DNA of 64,000 bases from Hermatobates lingyangjiaoensis (lineage: Eukaryota; Arthropoda; Insecta; Hemiptera; Hermatobatidae), in the NCBI GenBank assembly GCA_026182355.1, contig JAPFBL010000524.1, forward strand, positions 1 through 64,000, given 5' to 3'. This document shows positions 44,762 through 56,839 of this stretch, piece after piece. A program made the position numbers and the translations under genes. A model generated the notes under the pieces. The model had not been told where the DNA came from, made no database searches, and saw only the letters and a program-made list of their open reading frames with translations. Positions within the stretch are counted from its first letter, which is position 1. Every line of letters begins with the position of its first letter.

Positions 44762-45619
44762 GTATGTGAAGTTTTCATACTATTATATAGTTATAACCAC
44801 TTATTATTCACAGCAATTGTCACCTAGTGTTTTAAAAATACAAATAATTTGAAAGAATTTATTCAAATAGGATGTGTATGACTAAATTACACACATTTAT
44901 TATTCACTTGAAGTTTGAGATATGTCGGCCATATTGAGATAAACGTACATCTAATAAATTATTATTCAGCGTTATATTATTGATAAAATTCATGTTATTT
45001 TAACATAATTAATCAATTAAACGTACATACTAAAGTTTATTAATTATTCAAATTATATATTCAATGACGTCGAGGTTTAGAGATGCCGGTTACATTATAT
45101 TATATTTAGATGAAATGTGTTTGACTAAATTATATCAACTTATCATTCATATCTATTTGAACAATCGAATTGTGTTTTAAATATTATGATCATGTGAACT
45201 AATTTATTCAAATTAAACCAATATGACTGATGATTCTGGATTAGGAATTGTAATGAACTTTTTAGCAAGATGGTACTTTAAACATGGCGGCCATTTGAAA
45301 TAAGTTATCAAGTCAACTAATTATTCATAGTTTAGTGATCAATAAAACAGACTTTTAAAGATAAAGTGGGTTTGAAGAATACATTTCCAAAATGTATTAA
45401 GATAGAATGTGTGTTGTTAATACATAATCACTGAATATTCATACTAATTTGTATAATGGGAAACACCAGTGATATATTCTTATCATTTTAACTAATTTAT
45501 TCAATTTAAATACATATTACTAATTCCCAAGTATTAATAGTAGTTCATTTCAAATTGTGCTTCAGTTAGTTAATCATTCCTGATTATTCATAGCTATAAT
45601 ACAATGAAATAACGTTTCT

Positions 45620-45745
45620 GAGGTAAAATGGATAAACCAACAAAAGTCTCCACACAAATGAAGTTTTATTCAACGCGTTTCGAACACTTTGTGTTCATCC
45701 ACCATATTTTGTTGGTTTATCCATTTTACCTCAGAATGAGTAAAT
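45620..45745. repeat. Fold-back, family G, inserted in the degenerate array
   Basis: tgaggtaaaatggataaacc ... caacgcgtttcgaacacttt, then the inverse ggtttatccattttacctca and gagtaaataccacac. Confidence 0.85.
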
Positions 45746-48266
45746 ACCACACAATTACGGATTGCACAACTAATGATTTAGAAATAACGTTTGATTCATG
45801 AAATCTTTTTTAGTAATTTATTTAAATAAATGTATATGAATAATTCACTTCCACTATCAAATCACTAATACCGCAAGTTGATCGTTTTTGTGATATTTAT
45901 AGAATTTAAATGTACATGGCTAATTCATAATTACAAGGTAAGTACAGTTCTTTCTACAATCGAAATATGTTTTAAAGATCGTGATAAACATAATTCTATT
46001 ATACGTAATTTTTATCAGTACAACTACAATTTATTTATGGTTATTGCTCAATCGAATAATATATTTAAAGTGTTGGTCATTTTAAATAATTTATTCAATT
46101 AAACGTACATAACTAATTCATAATTAGAAATTGTTCAACGATATTTGTCAATTAAATAGAGTTTTCATAATTTCTACTAATTTACTCAAGTGATATATAA
46201 GTAATTTACCTACTCAAGTAATAATTAATAGTGGATTGAATAACATGCTGATATGTTGAATAATTCGTTAGAATGAATATTTATGACTAATTCTGAATTA
46301 TCAATTAGTCAAAGTTATTTGCTCAAAATATTCGTAAAGTTGATGATCATTTTAACTAATTATTATAATTATCTGTGTATGACCAATTAATTCATTATTA
46401 CTAATTATTCATAGTTAGATCATTTTAAAAATTTGAATTAAATATTTTTTGTAATTCAAAGTTACGTGTTCAATGAAACAAAGTTTTGAACATGGTGCTC
46501 ATTTTAACTATTAATTCAAATTAAATGTACATGAATAATTAATAATCACTAGTAATTCAGGTTTTTGTATTCAATGAAACAAAGTTTGTTGATTTTAACT
46601 AATTTATTCAAATGAAATGAACATTACTTTTCCAGATATACTATAATTTAGAGTTTCTTAAATAAATAAGATTCTTAAACATGGTCATCTTTTTGATTGG
46701 TTTATTCAAATCGATTGTATGTCTAGTTCACAATCATAAATGAATGAATGAAATTTATATAATTTAATCAATGGTATAAATATTAATAAATCTCTCTGAT
46801 AATTTATTAGAATGAAATGTGCGTATCTAATTCTTAATTACCAAATATTTATAGTTGTTTGCAGAATGAAATAATCTTTTAAACATGCTGATTATTTTCA
46901 TCTATATAGTGGAATTAGACATACATAACTAAGTCATATTTATAATATTTAAAGGTTTGAAAAAAAAATGAACAGTAAACTTGCTGATCATAAAACTTAT
47001 TAATTAAAAAAAACTGAACTAATTTATAAATACGGACTGTTCATTTTATATGATTATCCACCTATATGATTGTATAGCTTATATCCACCTTGTAACCTTT
47101 CAGGCTGAATCATAAGTCCATATTTTACATTTTATGTGAAAACATTTTCAATTTACACAACACAGAAGTGATCTGTATTCATTAATTATGCTTATATATG
47201 TAGATATTTAAACAAACAAAATAGGCATGGTTATAAAGACAAGTATTATTTTACGGTTAGATATATTAGCATAGTACAAATGATAAATACATCACTTGTG
47301 ATAAAACCTAAATGTGCTATTCGCAAGTAGAACAAAATATAATTCACTAGAATGTTGTCACCGGAAATATATTTGTTCTGTTTTTTAAAGAATCATGGAA
47401 GTATATCCATCCTTGTATAAATCATTTTCAAGACTAGGGAAATTGTTTAGGTTGTTAATTTTCATTTTGTAAATAAGATTCTTTATTTTAGTTTCAAAAT
47501 TTACACTTCTTTATATAACATACTTTTTTTCTTTGTGATTTTGAGATATTATATTTATGTGTTTGTCAAAAAGTTCTTATATCCTTTGGCGAAGTAATTG
47601 GCGATCAAAAAGAATATTAAAATGTACTACATATGACTTTTAAACATAGATTCCTAATTCATAATACTAATTATTTATAGTCATTTGCAAAATAATATCA
47701 TATTTATTACAGCATACTTGTCGTTTTAAGTACTTTATTCTAATAAAAAATATATTACTAATTCTAAATTACTAATAATTCAAAGTAAGGTTTGAAACTA
47801 AATCAAATAGAGTTTCAAACATGAAGATAATTTTAACTAATTCATTGTAATTACAGACGTATGTGGCTATATTCTTAAATTATTTAAAGTTATTTGGGCC
47901 ATGAAATAAGAGTTTTGAACGCCCAAATTATTTTGTGTTGCGCTACATAAAAATAATTATTTATTTCATTCACCACTGTCTTTTATGATGATATAAGGTC
48001 CCTCCATATATTATTTATAGCAGAATAGTTTTTTTTGAATTTAGCATTAGTTTAATTGAACAAACTAATTATTTGTTTTTAATTACACAACAGATTCCAA
48101 CCAGACTGCTCATTTTAACTACTTATTCTGAAATATGTATATTTATTTCATAATACTGATTTTTCAAAATTGCCTTCTAAATGGAGCAGAGTTTTATACA
48201 TAGTGTTGGTAATTTTAACAAACTCTATTAAAATGAAATGTGTATGGCTACTTCATAACTTGATTA

Positions 48267-48817
48267 CACTGGTCAACATATTTTTTGGTGTCCTCGGTTT
48301 CTAAGCTGATTTAGATTAATCTTGGGGTGCTGGTTCCGAAAATCATACTAATTTTTCCTCTTCAGATCAAGATATTGAGATGTTTGCTAAATCCCACTGG
48401 TTTTACCTTAACATTAGGTGTATTGATTCTAGCATCGTGATGACAATTGCAGGTTGTTATTGTGATCTATGTTAAATAATTATGACGAAAAAATAAATGG
48501 GTTTTGCTATATTTGCAGGGATTATATGTGAAATCCACATTTATTGCATACGTATTGCAAATATTTTGGTCTGATTAGTGAATATGTGTCTTAAAGTTAA
48601 ATAAAAATATTATTTCCTCGATTTGATATGATTTGTTTTTTATTGGAGCCGTCCCCTTCTTAGAGAGACGGCTCTAAGAAAAACTAGAGTTTTTCCAGAA
48701 AAACTAGACCTTATTGAGAAAAAGCGACAGTATTTCTGAAATTAGCGCCTTTAAATTAGGTAAAACCAGTTAAAACATCTTAGTCACGATGTCAAACATT
48801 ATTTTTCTGGGTCAGTG
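48267..48817. mobile_element. Unclassified DNA transposon, short inverted ends
   Basis: Left CACTGGTCAACATATTTT, inverted right CACTGACCCAGAAAAATAA. The interior is better preserved and less AT-rich than the array around it (ggtgtcctcggtttctaagc, gtgctggttccgaaaatc). It has an inner hairpin ggagccgtcc / gacggctct. No protein. Confidence 0.5.
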
Positions 48818-48924
48818 TTATTCATGGTCACTGATACCATAAATTGTTTTTGAACTATTGATCACATCGAATTATTTATTTTAATAGAATGTGTATGACT
48901 CCATAATTTTTTTGTTTATTATTA

Positions 48925-49640
48925 TTATTGGAGGGTGACTATAGCACTGCGTCTTAAAAACTATTGTACTTCCCCTCTTCTGTACTAAAGTACCCCAGCA
49001 GTTAGCTTCAACGCCTCCAAGAAGCTGACTCGATAATTTGTTTGTTTATTATTATTATTATTATTATTGGAGGGTGACTATAGCACTGCGTCTTAAAAAC
49101 TATTGTACTTCCCCTCTTCTGTACTAAAGTACCCCAGCAGTTAGCTTCAACGCCTCCAAGAAGCTCAGCACTTTTGCTGGTTCCAGCAGTAAAAGTTTTT
49201 CTATGGTTTTGTTGAGTGTCCCAAAGCACCTACCTATGTATAGTAAGTTAGCTTATAGTCAGTCAGCAGTGCAACGGTTGTTTTTTTTTCCTCTTCTTTG
49301 CAGAATTGCATAACCTATTAAAATGTCCATTCAGGCTCCCTACGTTTCGGGAGGAAGTAACCAGTTTTTCTTCGGGAGGTGCACTTGGGGAGGTTGGCTT
49401 ACTAGTTAGCACTTTTTGGACCCTCTGCGGTTCGGAGGATGGTCTCCGAATTCCTTCGTCTTATTATCATACAGGGGAAAATCCCTGTCCTCTAGGTAGT
49501 ATTTTGTCCGTCCCGGTGAAGCATACCGGATAAGGCTTTTACTCAAGAGTGTCGCCTGGTACCCTTGAGGCTGTTTAAACGTAACCCCTGTTCACCATCC
49601 CAGCAGGGATTATAACCCTTGTTGGAACTATTTATTAATT
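48925..49640 (-). mobile_element. LINE 3' end plus a duplicated 3' tip
   Basis: Same family as 4160-4954. The minus frame ends CFGTLNKTIEKLLLL ... AKVLSFLEALKLTAGVL and stop, near identical to the other copy at protein level. The (AAT)n tail is at 49048-49068. A second copy of the last about 105 bp (48930-49028) precedes it, ending at ccaagaagctgactcg. The minus-strand frame at 49008-49229 is in this region but only partly in the right frame. Confidence 0.75.
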
Positions 49641-49750
49641 ATCACTCTTAACACTGAGTGAACAAGTCGACACGACTATACAGTGAAAATTTTTTAAAGT
49701 TATTTGCTCAATGAACTAAACTTCCTGAAACCATGGTTACTTTAACAGTT

Positions 49751-51095
49751 TGTCTGTCTGTCCTCTATAGAAATAAAACTTGAGACATTTAGATACAAAC
49801 TTATGGATCTTATACAACATTTTTTTAGCATTTGCCATGACTATTCATAAGTCTTAAGGAGAGACTCTACAGAAAGTATTAGTTCATGTATGTAAAACAG
49901 GATTTCAACATGACAAATTACATGTTGCTCTCTCAGTAGGGTCAACGGCAAGAATGCATTAATGTTTTTTTTTTGTAAATTTTTTTTTGTATATAAATTG
50001 TATAAAGAATTTAAATAAAGAGAACTGTCTTAAAAACAAGTTCATTGTCTTTATTACAAGTTCAAGTCAGTTTATTATCTTTATTAGAAATGAATTGATT
50101 TAGAGTTTATCTGCACTTTTGTGAACTTGATTGCATTAAAAACGAAGGTATTGGACGACCCAACGGGTCATGGGTACCCTAGTATATTTATAAAACTCTG
50201 TTGTTCTTGATTGCTTGTCTCTTTTCACATAGGTGAAACTTAGAATACCTGTTAATTCCAGTTTTTCAAATATTATTTTGAAATATTATTTTTCAAATAA
50301 TATTCTTCAAGCCTAAATTTTCAAATAATATTAAAGAAAACAGTGAGTAATATTTTCCTTGATAAATAATGGGATTAAAAATGAAAGATAAATGCAAACC
50401 AAATTCTTTTAACATAAGTAAAGAAAATAAAAAACTTCAGATGGAAATGTATTCCTGGTATAGAATAAACCTAATTTGTTATTTTATATGAAAGATCTTA
50501 GTCTTATTTTGGAAATCTTATTGTTGTTTAGATCTGAGGTTCCGCGAAAAAAATTTAGATAAATCATTTTTCTAATTTTTTTTTTTAAGTAGGTACGGAT
50601 TTATTCTGTGTTTCTTGTAAATCATAAAACCGAATAATGTGTATATCTACTTAAACACATAAGTAGAAGTGGTCAAAATTTTATTTATATTTAGAATCAA
50701 ATATAAATAATTAAATTTATATTTAATTAGATAATAATTCAATATTATCTAACTTCATAAGTACTAGTATTTTCCAGAAACTATACTAGTCAGTTTTTGG
50801 AGTTATCTGATTCCTGAATTTCCTTCTACTGAAAAAAATAGCACTTCACACATTGCTGCCATTGCCCACTATCTACGTATATGAAACTGGATTTTCCCTT
50901 TAAACTGCCATAAAAACTAAATACCGAAGTAGACTTACTGCTGGGGCCGATTTGAGAATCAAACTCTTAATTACAAATTGAGTCCTAGACCTATGTTCTA
51001 AGACTTCTATAAATGTTTTTAACTGTAATATCAGCTAAGCTAACAAAACTTTATTAATAATTTATGATTTGAATGCGGACAACAGTCTCCAGAAC
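49751..51095. other. AT-rich, no recognised gene
   Basis: An inverted/direct AT tract ttttcaaatattattttg repeats at 50262-50330. Nothing else. Confidence 0.4.
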
Positions 51096-51430
51096 GACTA
51101 AATTGATTTTCAAATAATTTAAAATTTAAACATGGCACCTACTTGAAGCAGTGCATCCTGGTGAGCAACTCAAAAGCTTTTGCTATTCCATAAATAGGTT
51201 TGTTTAATTTATGAATGTTTTATAAGCACATCGAATGGTAACGAATGTTTTTCGATTATTTAATTAATTTTATCTATATTTATAGAAAATCTTGAAAAAA
51301 AAATACTGATTTTTCTTTTATTACAGTTCCATTTTAAACTTAAAAATGGATTGAAATAATTGCTAAAATGTAAATATATCTATATACTGAACAAGATATC
51401 GTACGTGTCTAGTGACAATGCAATAAAGAT
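51095..51430. repeat. Dispersed repeat L, copy 1
   Basis: taaacatggcacctacttga, agcagtgcatcctggtgagc, ... gaatgtttttcgattattta. Copies at 54530-54630 and 56031-56340. Confidence 0.7.
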
Positions 51431-51489
51431 GCTCTCTCTTAAAAATTTAATCACTGGAGAGATTTCAATTTGGGTTAAGTAATAATTTA

Positions 51490-51655
51490 AATATTTCTTT
51501 ATTTATTTTTTATATGGATTTATACATAGTCAGAATTGCAAGTAAATACAACTTAAAATTACAACTAACAAATAATTACAACAAACTTACAATTATGAAC
51601 TTCTATATTTAATGTGTACAGTCAGATATTTCACTTAATAAGTAGAATAAAAAGA
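51490..51655 (-). mobile_element. LINE 3' UTR fragment, family of 55254-56030
   Basis: gtcagaattgcaagtaaata, aaaattacaactaacaaat, cagtcagatatttcacttaa match 55300-55420. Confidence 0.75.
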
Positions 51656-52080
51656 TTTCACATAAACACGTGAAATAACAATCAATGATAAAACCACAAT
51701 AAGAAATGGGAAAACAAGGCTAGGATCTTTCAACCGTAACAAGTGGTCTTCATCAGAGTCAAAAACCCAACTGAAACACTTGATGCAGAAAACATCTGGT
51801 GAGGGGTTGAGAAGAGTGGGAGGGAAGAGTGGTATTTTAAAAGGGTGAAAGCGCAGGAAAGGACAAATGTCCAGGAACGGATGTTTGGGGAAACAAAGGA
51901 TAAATATTGAATCGTCTCTAATTAAATTTAATAGATCAAATATTATAAACATTAGTAACGGTCTCTTCAAACTTGATACTTTCGTTACGAGGGCAATAGC
52001 CTCTTCTAAGAGGGTTGACAGCTAGTAGATGGTTTTTTACTCTTTCTTACTGTACTCCTTTGTTTCTCCAAATATCCCCA
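51656..52080. repeat. Family A module with its unique interior
   Basis: Left arm aacaatcaatgataaaacca ... gtcaaaaacccaactga, then an interior (gatgcagaaaacatctggtg, aaagggtgaaagcgcagg, acgagggcaatagcctctt, gagggttgacagctagtag) shared inverted or direct with 59000-59205. The interior shows what the complete family A element carries. Confidence 0.75.
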
Positions 52081-52984
52081 ACATAAGTCAAGTAAAATAA
52101 ATGACTCCAGATGTAAAATCTATATATGTTATAGAATAAACTGACGAGTTTTTTTTACGAAAGATCTCAGTACCATTTTTCGAAATCTTATTTTGTTTAG
52201 ACGATATTTTTTTATTTCAAATATTTACTGTTAATTCTAGTCATACATATATATAAAACAAAGTTAATTTATCAGGAATCAGTGAGTTTTCCTGGTTCAA
52301 ATCAATTCAAAGCCAAAGTTCTGATTTAACAATCATATTTTAAAGTTAAGCATTAAAGAGATGTATGAGTTCTGAAAGTATACATAATAATATATTACTT
52401 TAGTGGTTTAAAATGAGTAATTTTACGAATACAAACCAGAGCAGAAATGTCTGCTTAAATACAAATGTTCTAAGGAAATATTATAAAGGATATATTCCTT
52501 TCATTAATGTTTTCTTGTATGTTGGGTAAAATAAATTCAATATTTTGTTAGTTTTAAATATGCCTGATTGTGTATATATCTTGAATTGATGTTTCATTTA
52601 TTTATGTCATAAAATTTTTTTCAATTTTAAATGATTATTTTGTTTTATTAAATATACTTATTGTGTACATATCTTGATCCATGCTAAGAATACTATATCA
52701 GATGCTTTGACCATATAAGAATCTTTGTTTTCACGACTTAAAAAAAACATCGTCTAAACAACAATAAGATTTCGAAAAATGGGACTGAGATCTTTCGTAG
52801 AAAACTCGTCAGGTTTATTCTACAACACAAATAGATTTTAGATCTGAAGTCATTAATTTTACTTGACTTATGTTGAGAGAATTTATTTTTTATTCTTCTT
52901 TGAGGGTTATGGCTCGTCTAGTTCTGATTATATTTTCTAAAATTGAAATATTATATATTATATATTTAAAATTTATATTATGTT

Positions 52985-53330
52985 TTCTAAAGGGATTAGT
53001 TCATTAAGAACTGACTGGAATTTCGTCACATTTCTTGCTGTTTCATCAGTTACTTCGTTATCCAAAGTTCCTTTATGAATTGGTACTCTCAAAAAACAAA
53101 ATGTCAATACCTATATCACTAGCATGAGTTGCAAACTGTCTAATGTGGTGAATTAAAGGAGAGCTTGACTTACTATAGTAAACATTGTCAAGTAACTAGT
53201 ATGCGCTCTCCGAATCTGAGAATATCACGTAACTTTCCATTCCCAATTCAATAATCCTTTCAATTTTATATATGTAAATTTGAATCTTGGCTCTTAGGTC
53301 TGGTTGGCTGGTTGACCTGTGATTGAACAG
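52985..53330 (-). pseudogene. LINE RNase H fragment
   Basis: Minus strand reads DSESAY...NVYYSKSSSPLIHHIRQFA (RNase H Asp/Glu segment) and then the degraded equivalent of 55860-56020 (gggattagttcattaagaac, ctgtctaatgtggtgaatta). Stops and shifts present. Confidence 0.7.
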
Positions 53331-53339
53331 TTAGTTGAC

Positions 53340-53582
53340 TTGTCTTCACTTGCCAATCAATGATCAAACGACAATATGAAATGGGAAAACAAGACTGAGA
53401 TCTTTCAACTCTAAAAGTGGTCTTCGTCAGAGTCAAAAACCCAAATATTGAAAGATCTTAGTCTTGTTTTCCGTTATTCTTTGTTATGGTTGAAAGATCT
53501 TAATCTTGTTTTCCCATTTCATTTTGTGGTTTGATCATTGATTGTTGTTTCACGTGTTTATGTGAAATGTTTTTGTCAGTGT
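53340..53582. repeat. Fold-back, family A, partly deleted
   Basis: caatgatcaaacgacaatat ... gtcttcgtcagagtcaaaaa, then two successive copies of gaaagatcttagtcttgttt, ending ttgtttcacgtgtttatgtg. Confidence 0.85.
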
Positions 53583-53594
53583 ACAGTGAGAGTC

Positions 53595-54067
53595 TTATTG
53601 TAAATGAGTGAAACGACTATTAATCAATTGTCTCGTTTTAATAAAAACTAGACAATAGTTTATTTGTCCTCCTTTCCCGAAATACTTCCACATTACAAAT
53701 TGATTATTATCATTATCCACTAACAAATCTAATTCTATAACTCGAATCATTAAGAAAATTCCATTAGAACTAGCTCTACAACACTCTTCTGGTGATAATT
53801 CTTCCAAATAGTAAATATTTATTCGAAAATTACCATCGTCATCAAGATATTTCTTTTTAAGATCTGCGTTTAAAGCTATAGCTATTTTCCTATAACCTCC
53901 AGTATTTTTAATAGAATTCATGCTGCTAATAATTGTGTTGCTAGCCATTAACTTCTGGTGACCAGAAATATCACCCAATTCTTGCGGAAATAAAAACCAA
54001 ACACATTTATCCAAAGATAAAGCTACCAATCCATATTTACCTTCACTCTTTTTTTCACAACATGAAA
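53595..54067 (-). CDS. Unidentified coding segment (possible last exon or young element ORF)
   Basis: An acceptor-like gaaaatacag (minus strand) precedes 54067. The frame then runs unbroken for about 156 codons to a stop at 53595: SCCEKKSEGKYGLVALSLDK ... CVWFLFPQELGDISGHQKL ... GGYRKIAIALNADLKKKYLD, DDGNFRINIYYLEELSPEEC ... MWKYFGKGGQINYCLVF. A frame this long is unlikely by chance in DNA this AT-rich. There is no early ATG, which suits a spliced exon. I do not recognise the family. It lies among LINE and family A fragments, so it could belong to a mobile element. Confidence 0.5.
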
Positions 54068-54399
54068 CTGTATTTTCTGTTGCTCAATCATTCCAGCAGT
54101 TGAACAGGTAATCAATCGTCTAGTTTTAATAAAACTGACTCTTCCCATTTTTAATTATCTTAGAACTTAACTTATCTTATCTTATAAATGTGAACAAAAT
54201 CATCTTTTATGGGAAACAACCTGTCACTTATCATTCAGAGAGTGATTTGTAACAAAACTTTTAAAACTGGACAAATCAATTTTAGGTTTTTAAAAAAAAT
54301 GAAAACTTAAAAAATGCCTTGATAACTAAAATGATTATGGAATCTTTCATGAACAATTGAAGGAACAACGATTTTACATTGTTAATTTTAAACGAAAAG

Positions 54400-54845
54400 A
54401 TTATCGGAAACTTCAATTAAAGTATTGAAATTACAAATTTTGTTTATTGATAAACATTTCAAAACATATTTGTAACATAACTTCTTAAATCTAATAGACA
54501 AATATGTAATTTTGGATTCCGTTATCATATTTATAATTTAAATATGGCGCGTATTTTTAAGCAGCGCTTCCTAGTGAGTAATTCAGAAAGCTTGTATCTT
54601 TCCACAAGGTTGGTTTATTATTATAACTTTATACATACGAGAATCACACTTCTTTATAACATTGAAGTAACAACGATTTTACATAGTTTAATTTAGACGC
54701 AAAAATTACCGGAAACTTCAACTAAAGTATCGAAATTACAAATGGTCTTATTTCTGTTTATTGATAAACATTTCAAAACATATTTGTAACATAACTTCTT
54801 AAATCTAATGGACAAATTTCCAAAAATAAGACACTGTCTTGTTTC
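54400..54845. repeat. Local direct duplication with dispersed repeat L, copy 2
   Basis: ggaaacttcaattaaagta ... catttcaaaacatatttgta ... ttcttaaatctaatagac at 54408-54505 recurs at 54711-54815. Repeat L lies between (54530-54630). Confidence 0.8.
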
Positions 54846-55240
54846 TTTTTAGGTACAAAATACGTGCTAGTACGAGGGATTCAAGTACAATAAGTACTAG
54901 GTAATAATCAGATTTACAAAACTGAAATGCACAAACGTTGTACCTGCTCCATCACTCTATGTAGACTGTAGCAATGTATTGTATTTTGAAGATAAATTGA
55001 ACTTTATAATAAGTAGTGCATTTCTTGAAACAAACTGTAGAGGTAAACAAGAAATTTCTTCCAAACAATTCTTTGAAATATTAGGGCAGCCAGAGATACC
55101 TACTAAATTCAACAGCATTTCTTTTAAATAATTATATTATTCATATTATTTTACCTAGGGCTTATATTCCAAAGTGTTTCGTAAATCACACTAGGGTTTA
55201 TTTTTGGGGGTGTCTTATTTTCAGAAAAAGACGGTATTTA
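54846..55240. other. AT-rich, no recognised gene
   Basis: Nothing recognised. Confidence 0.35.
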
Positions 55241-55253
55241 TAATTTAAATATG

Positions 55254-56030
55254 AATAGAATATATTTTTATTGGCTTTTTATACAGATATATATATATGG
55301 CCAGAATTACAAGAGAATACAAATTAAAATTACAACACACCATAAAACACATACATCAAACTTACAATTGTCAACCTATATATCTAAATTATGCAGTCAG
55401 ATATTTCGCTTAATGCGTACAATAAACTTTACAATACTTGTTAATACATTTGAATAGTTATCACACCTGAAACTCAACATAGGCAAAATTGAGTATGGAC
55501 CAAAGCCAATCTCTCTTTGAACTGCTTTTAACAAGTCCTTTCTCTCTGATACGTGTAGTTTGCAATTCCAAAATACATGTTCAATAGAATCTACCCCCTC
55601 CTCGTAAACACAAAAATCACTACGCACACTAGTTTTAAGGAATAAACTACTGTTCAGAGAAGAATGATTGCTTCTGATCCTGTTTATGGTAACTATCACT
55701 TTCCGTGGCAGATCACCGCTTTTATGAAACCAAGGTTTATCCGAATCATAATAAAAATGTTTAAAGTAAAAGGTGCCCTTACTAAGACTGAGTTCTTTCA
55801 GTTTGCTTATATTTTCTATTTTACATTTCTTTTTGAGGTTTGCATAAAAATCAGAAAAAGGGATTGGTTCATTAAGAACTGGTTCGAGTTTCACCGCCGT
55901 TCTTGCTGCTTCATCAGCTACTTCATTACCCGAAATTCCTTTGTGAGCTGGTACCCACACTAACAAAATTTCGATACCTTTATCACTAGCATGAGCTAAA
56001 TTCTGTCTAATGTGGTGAATTAAAGGTGAA
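55254..56030 (-). mobile_element. 5'-truncated Jockey-like LINE with 13-bp target duplication
   Basis: Minus-strand ORF 55966-55397 reads LVWVPAHKGISGNEVADEAA (RNase H H/D segment), TINRIRSNHSSLNSSLF, then CVYEEGVDSIEHVFWNC (Cys-His tail). The target duplication taatttaaatatg is perfect at 55241-55253 and 56031-56043. The pre-insertion sequence is still seen in repeat L copy 2. The coding segment is intact over 190 codons, so the insertion is fairly young. RT is missing through 5' truncation. Confidence 0.92.
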
Positions 56031-56345
56031 TAATTTAAATATGGCGTCTATCTTTAAGCAGCGCTTTCTAGTGAGCAATTCAGAAAGCTTCAGAAAACCT
56101 TTCCATATGATTGGTTTATAAAATTGATTAAATGATATACATTCATGGAATGATAATGATTTTTTCAATTATTCAATTCATTTAATTATATTTATACTTT
56201 ATAAAGTGATTATTACTACAATTATTTATGATTTTAAATGATATTTCTGAAAAAATTTATTTAGAATTAAATTTTTGCAAAAATATAAGTTTATACTGAA
56301 ATGAAAAGATAGATTGCGTGAGATAACATGCAATATTTTTGTTAC
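56031..56345. repeat. Dispersed repeat L, copy 3
   Basis: aatatggcgtctatctttaa, gcagcgctttctagtgagc, ... ttttttcaattattcaattc. It was split from its left flank by the LINE. Confidence 0.7.
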
Positions 56346-56639
56346 TAACTTTATTTAATTATTGGAAATTGAAATTGTTATTTCTCAAAGTCATTTCTTC
56401 TGTTGTTTTGTTGTTTCTTTGTTTTTTTTTTAGGTAACAGTTAAAGTTTTGACTTATACTTTAAATATTTTAGAATTTTGTTTCCTGAACTGCAGCTGTT
56501 TGCTAATATGCAAAGTGAATTTAGAAAGTGAATTTGAATTTAGAAAGTGATAGAAAGTGAATTTTTTCTATCTTGAAAATGAACATAGTCAATTGACTTG
56601 CATAATAGAATAGTTTTTGATTCTCCTGAAAATGAGTCT
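56346..56639. other. AT-rich spacer
   Basis: Short direct repeat gaatttagaaagtgaatttg at 56516-56560. Nothing else. Confidence 0.4.
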
Positions 56640-56800
56640 TTGCTATTATAGAATGCTACCTGCTTTAGATTTTGTTATCTACCACTCACGATATCATTTG
56701 ATAATAAACAACGCAAAATTCATCACAAGCATGCTAAGAAGAATAAATATATATCCTTTAAATTTATAGAGTTAGAAAATTCAACCTTTACTGTGATTAT
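56640..56800. mobile_element. Fragment of the 40415-40915 MITE
   Basis: tattatagaatgctacctgc, ttgttatctaccactcacg, caaaattcatcacaagcatg and agaaaattcaacctttactg match the reverse complement of 40745-40915. Confidence 0.75.
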
Positions 56801-56839
56801 ATATCAGTCGCTTCTTTGAATGTTATAAAATATCTGTAT

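Larger units (their letters stand above)
43780..49750. repeat. Highly degenerate tandem array, unit about 98-110 bp
   Basis: A recurring consensus: aaacatggtcatcattttaa, ctaatttattcaaattaaac, gtacattactaattcataat, tattcatagttatttg, caatgaaacaaagtttt. Starts of the catcattttaac block fall near 44003, 44101, 44200, 44298 and 44399 (period 98-101). Further right the spacing is about 110. Identity between units is low. Later insertions interrupt it: 45620-45740, 48267-48817 and 48925-49640. Confidence 0.8.
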
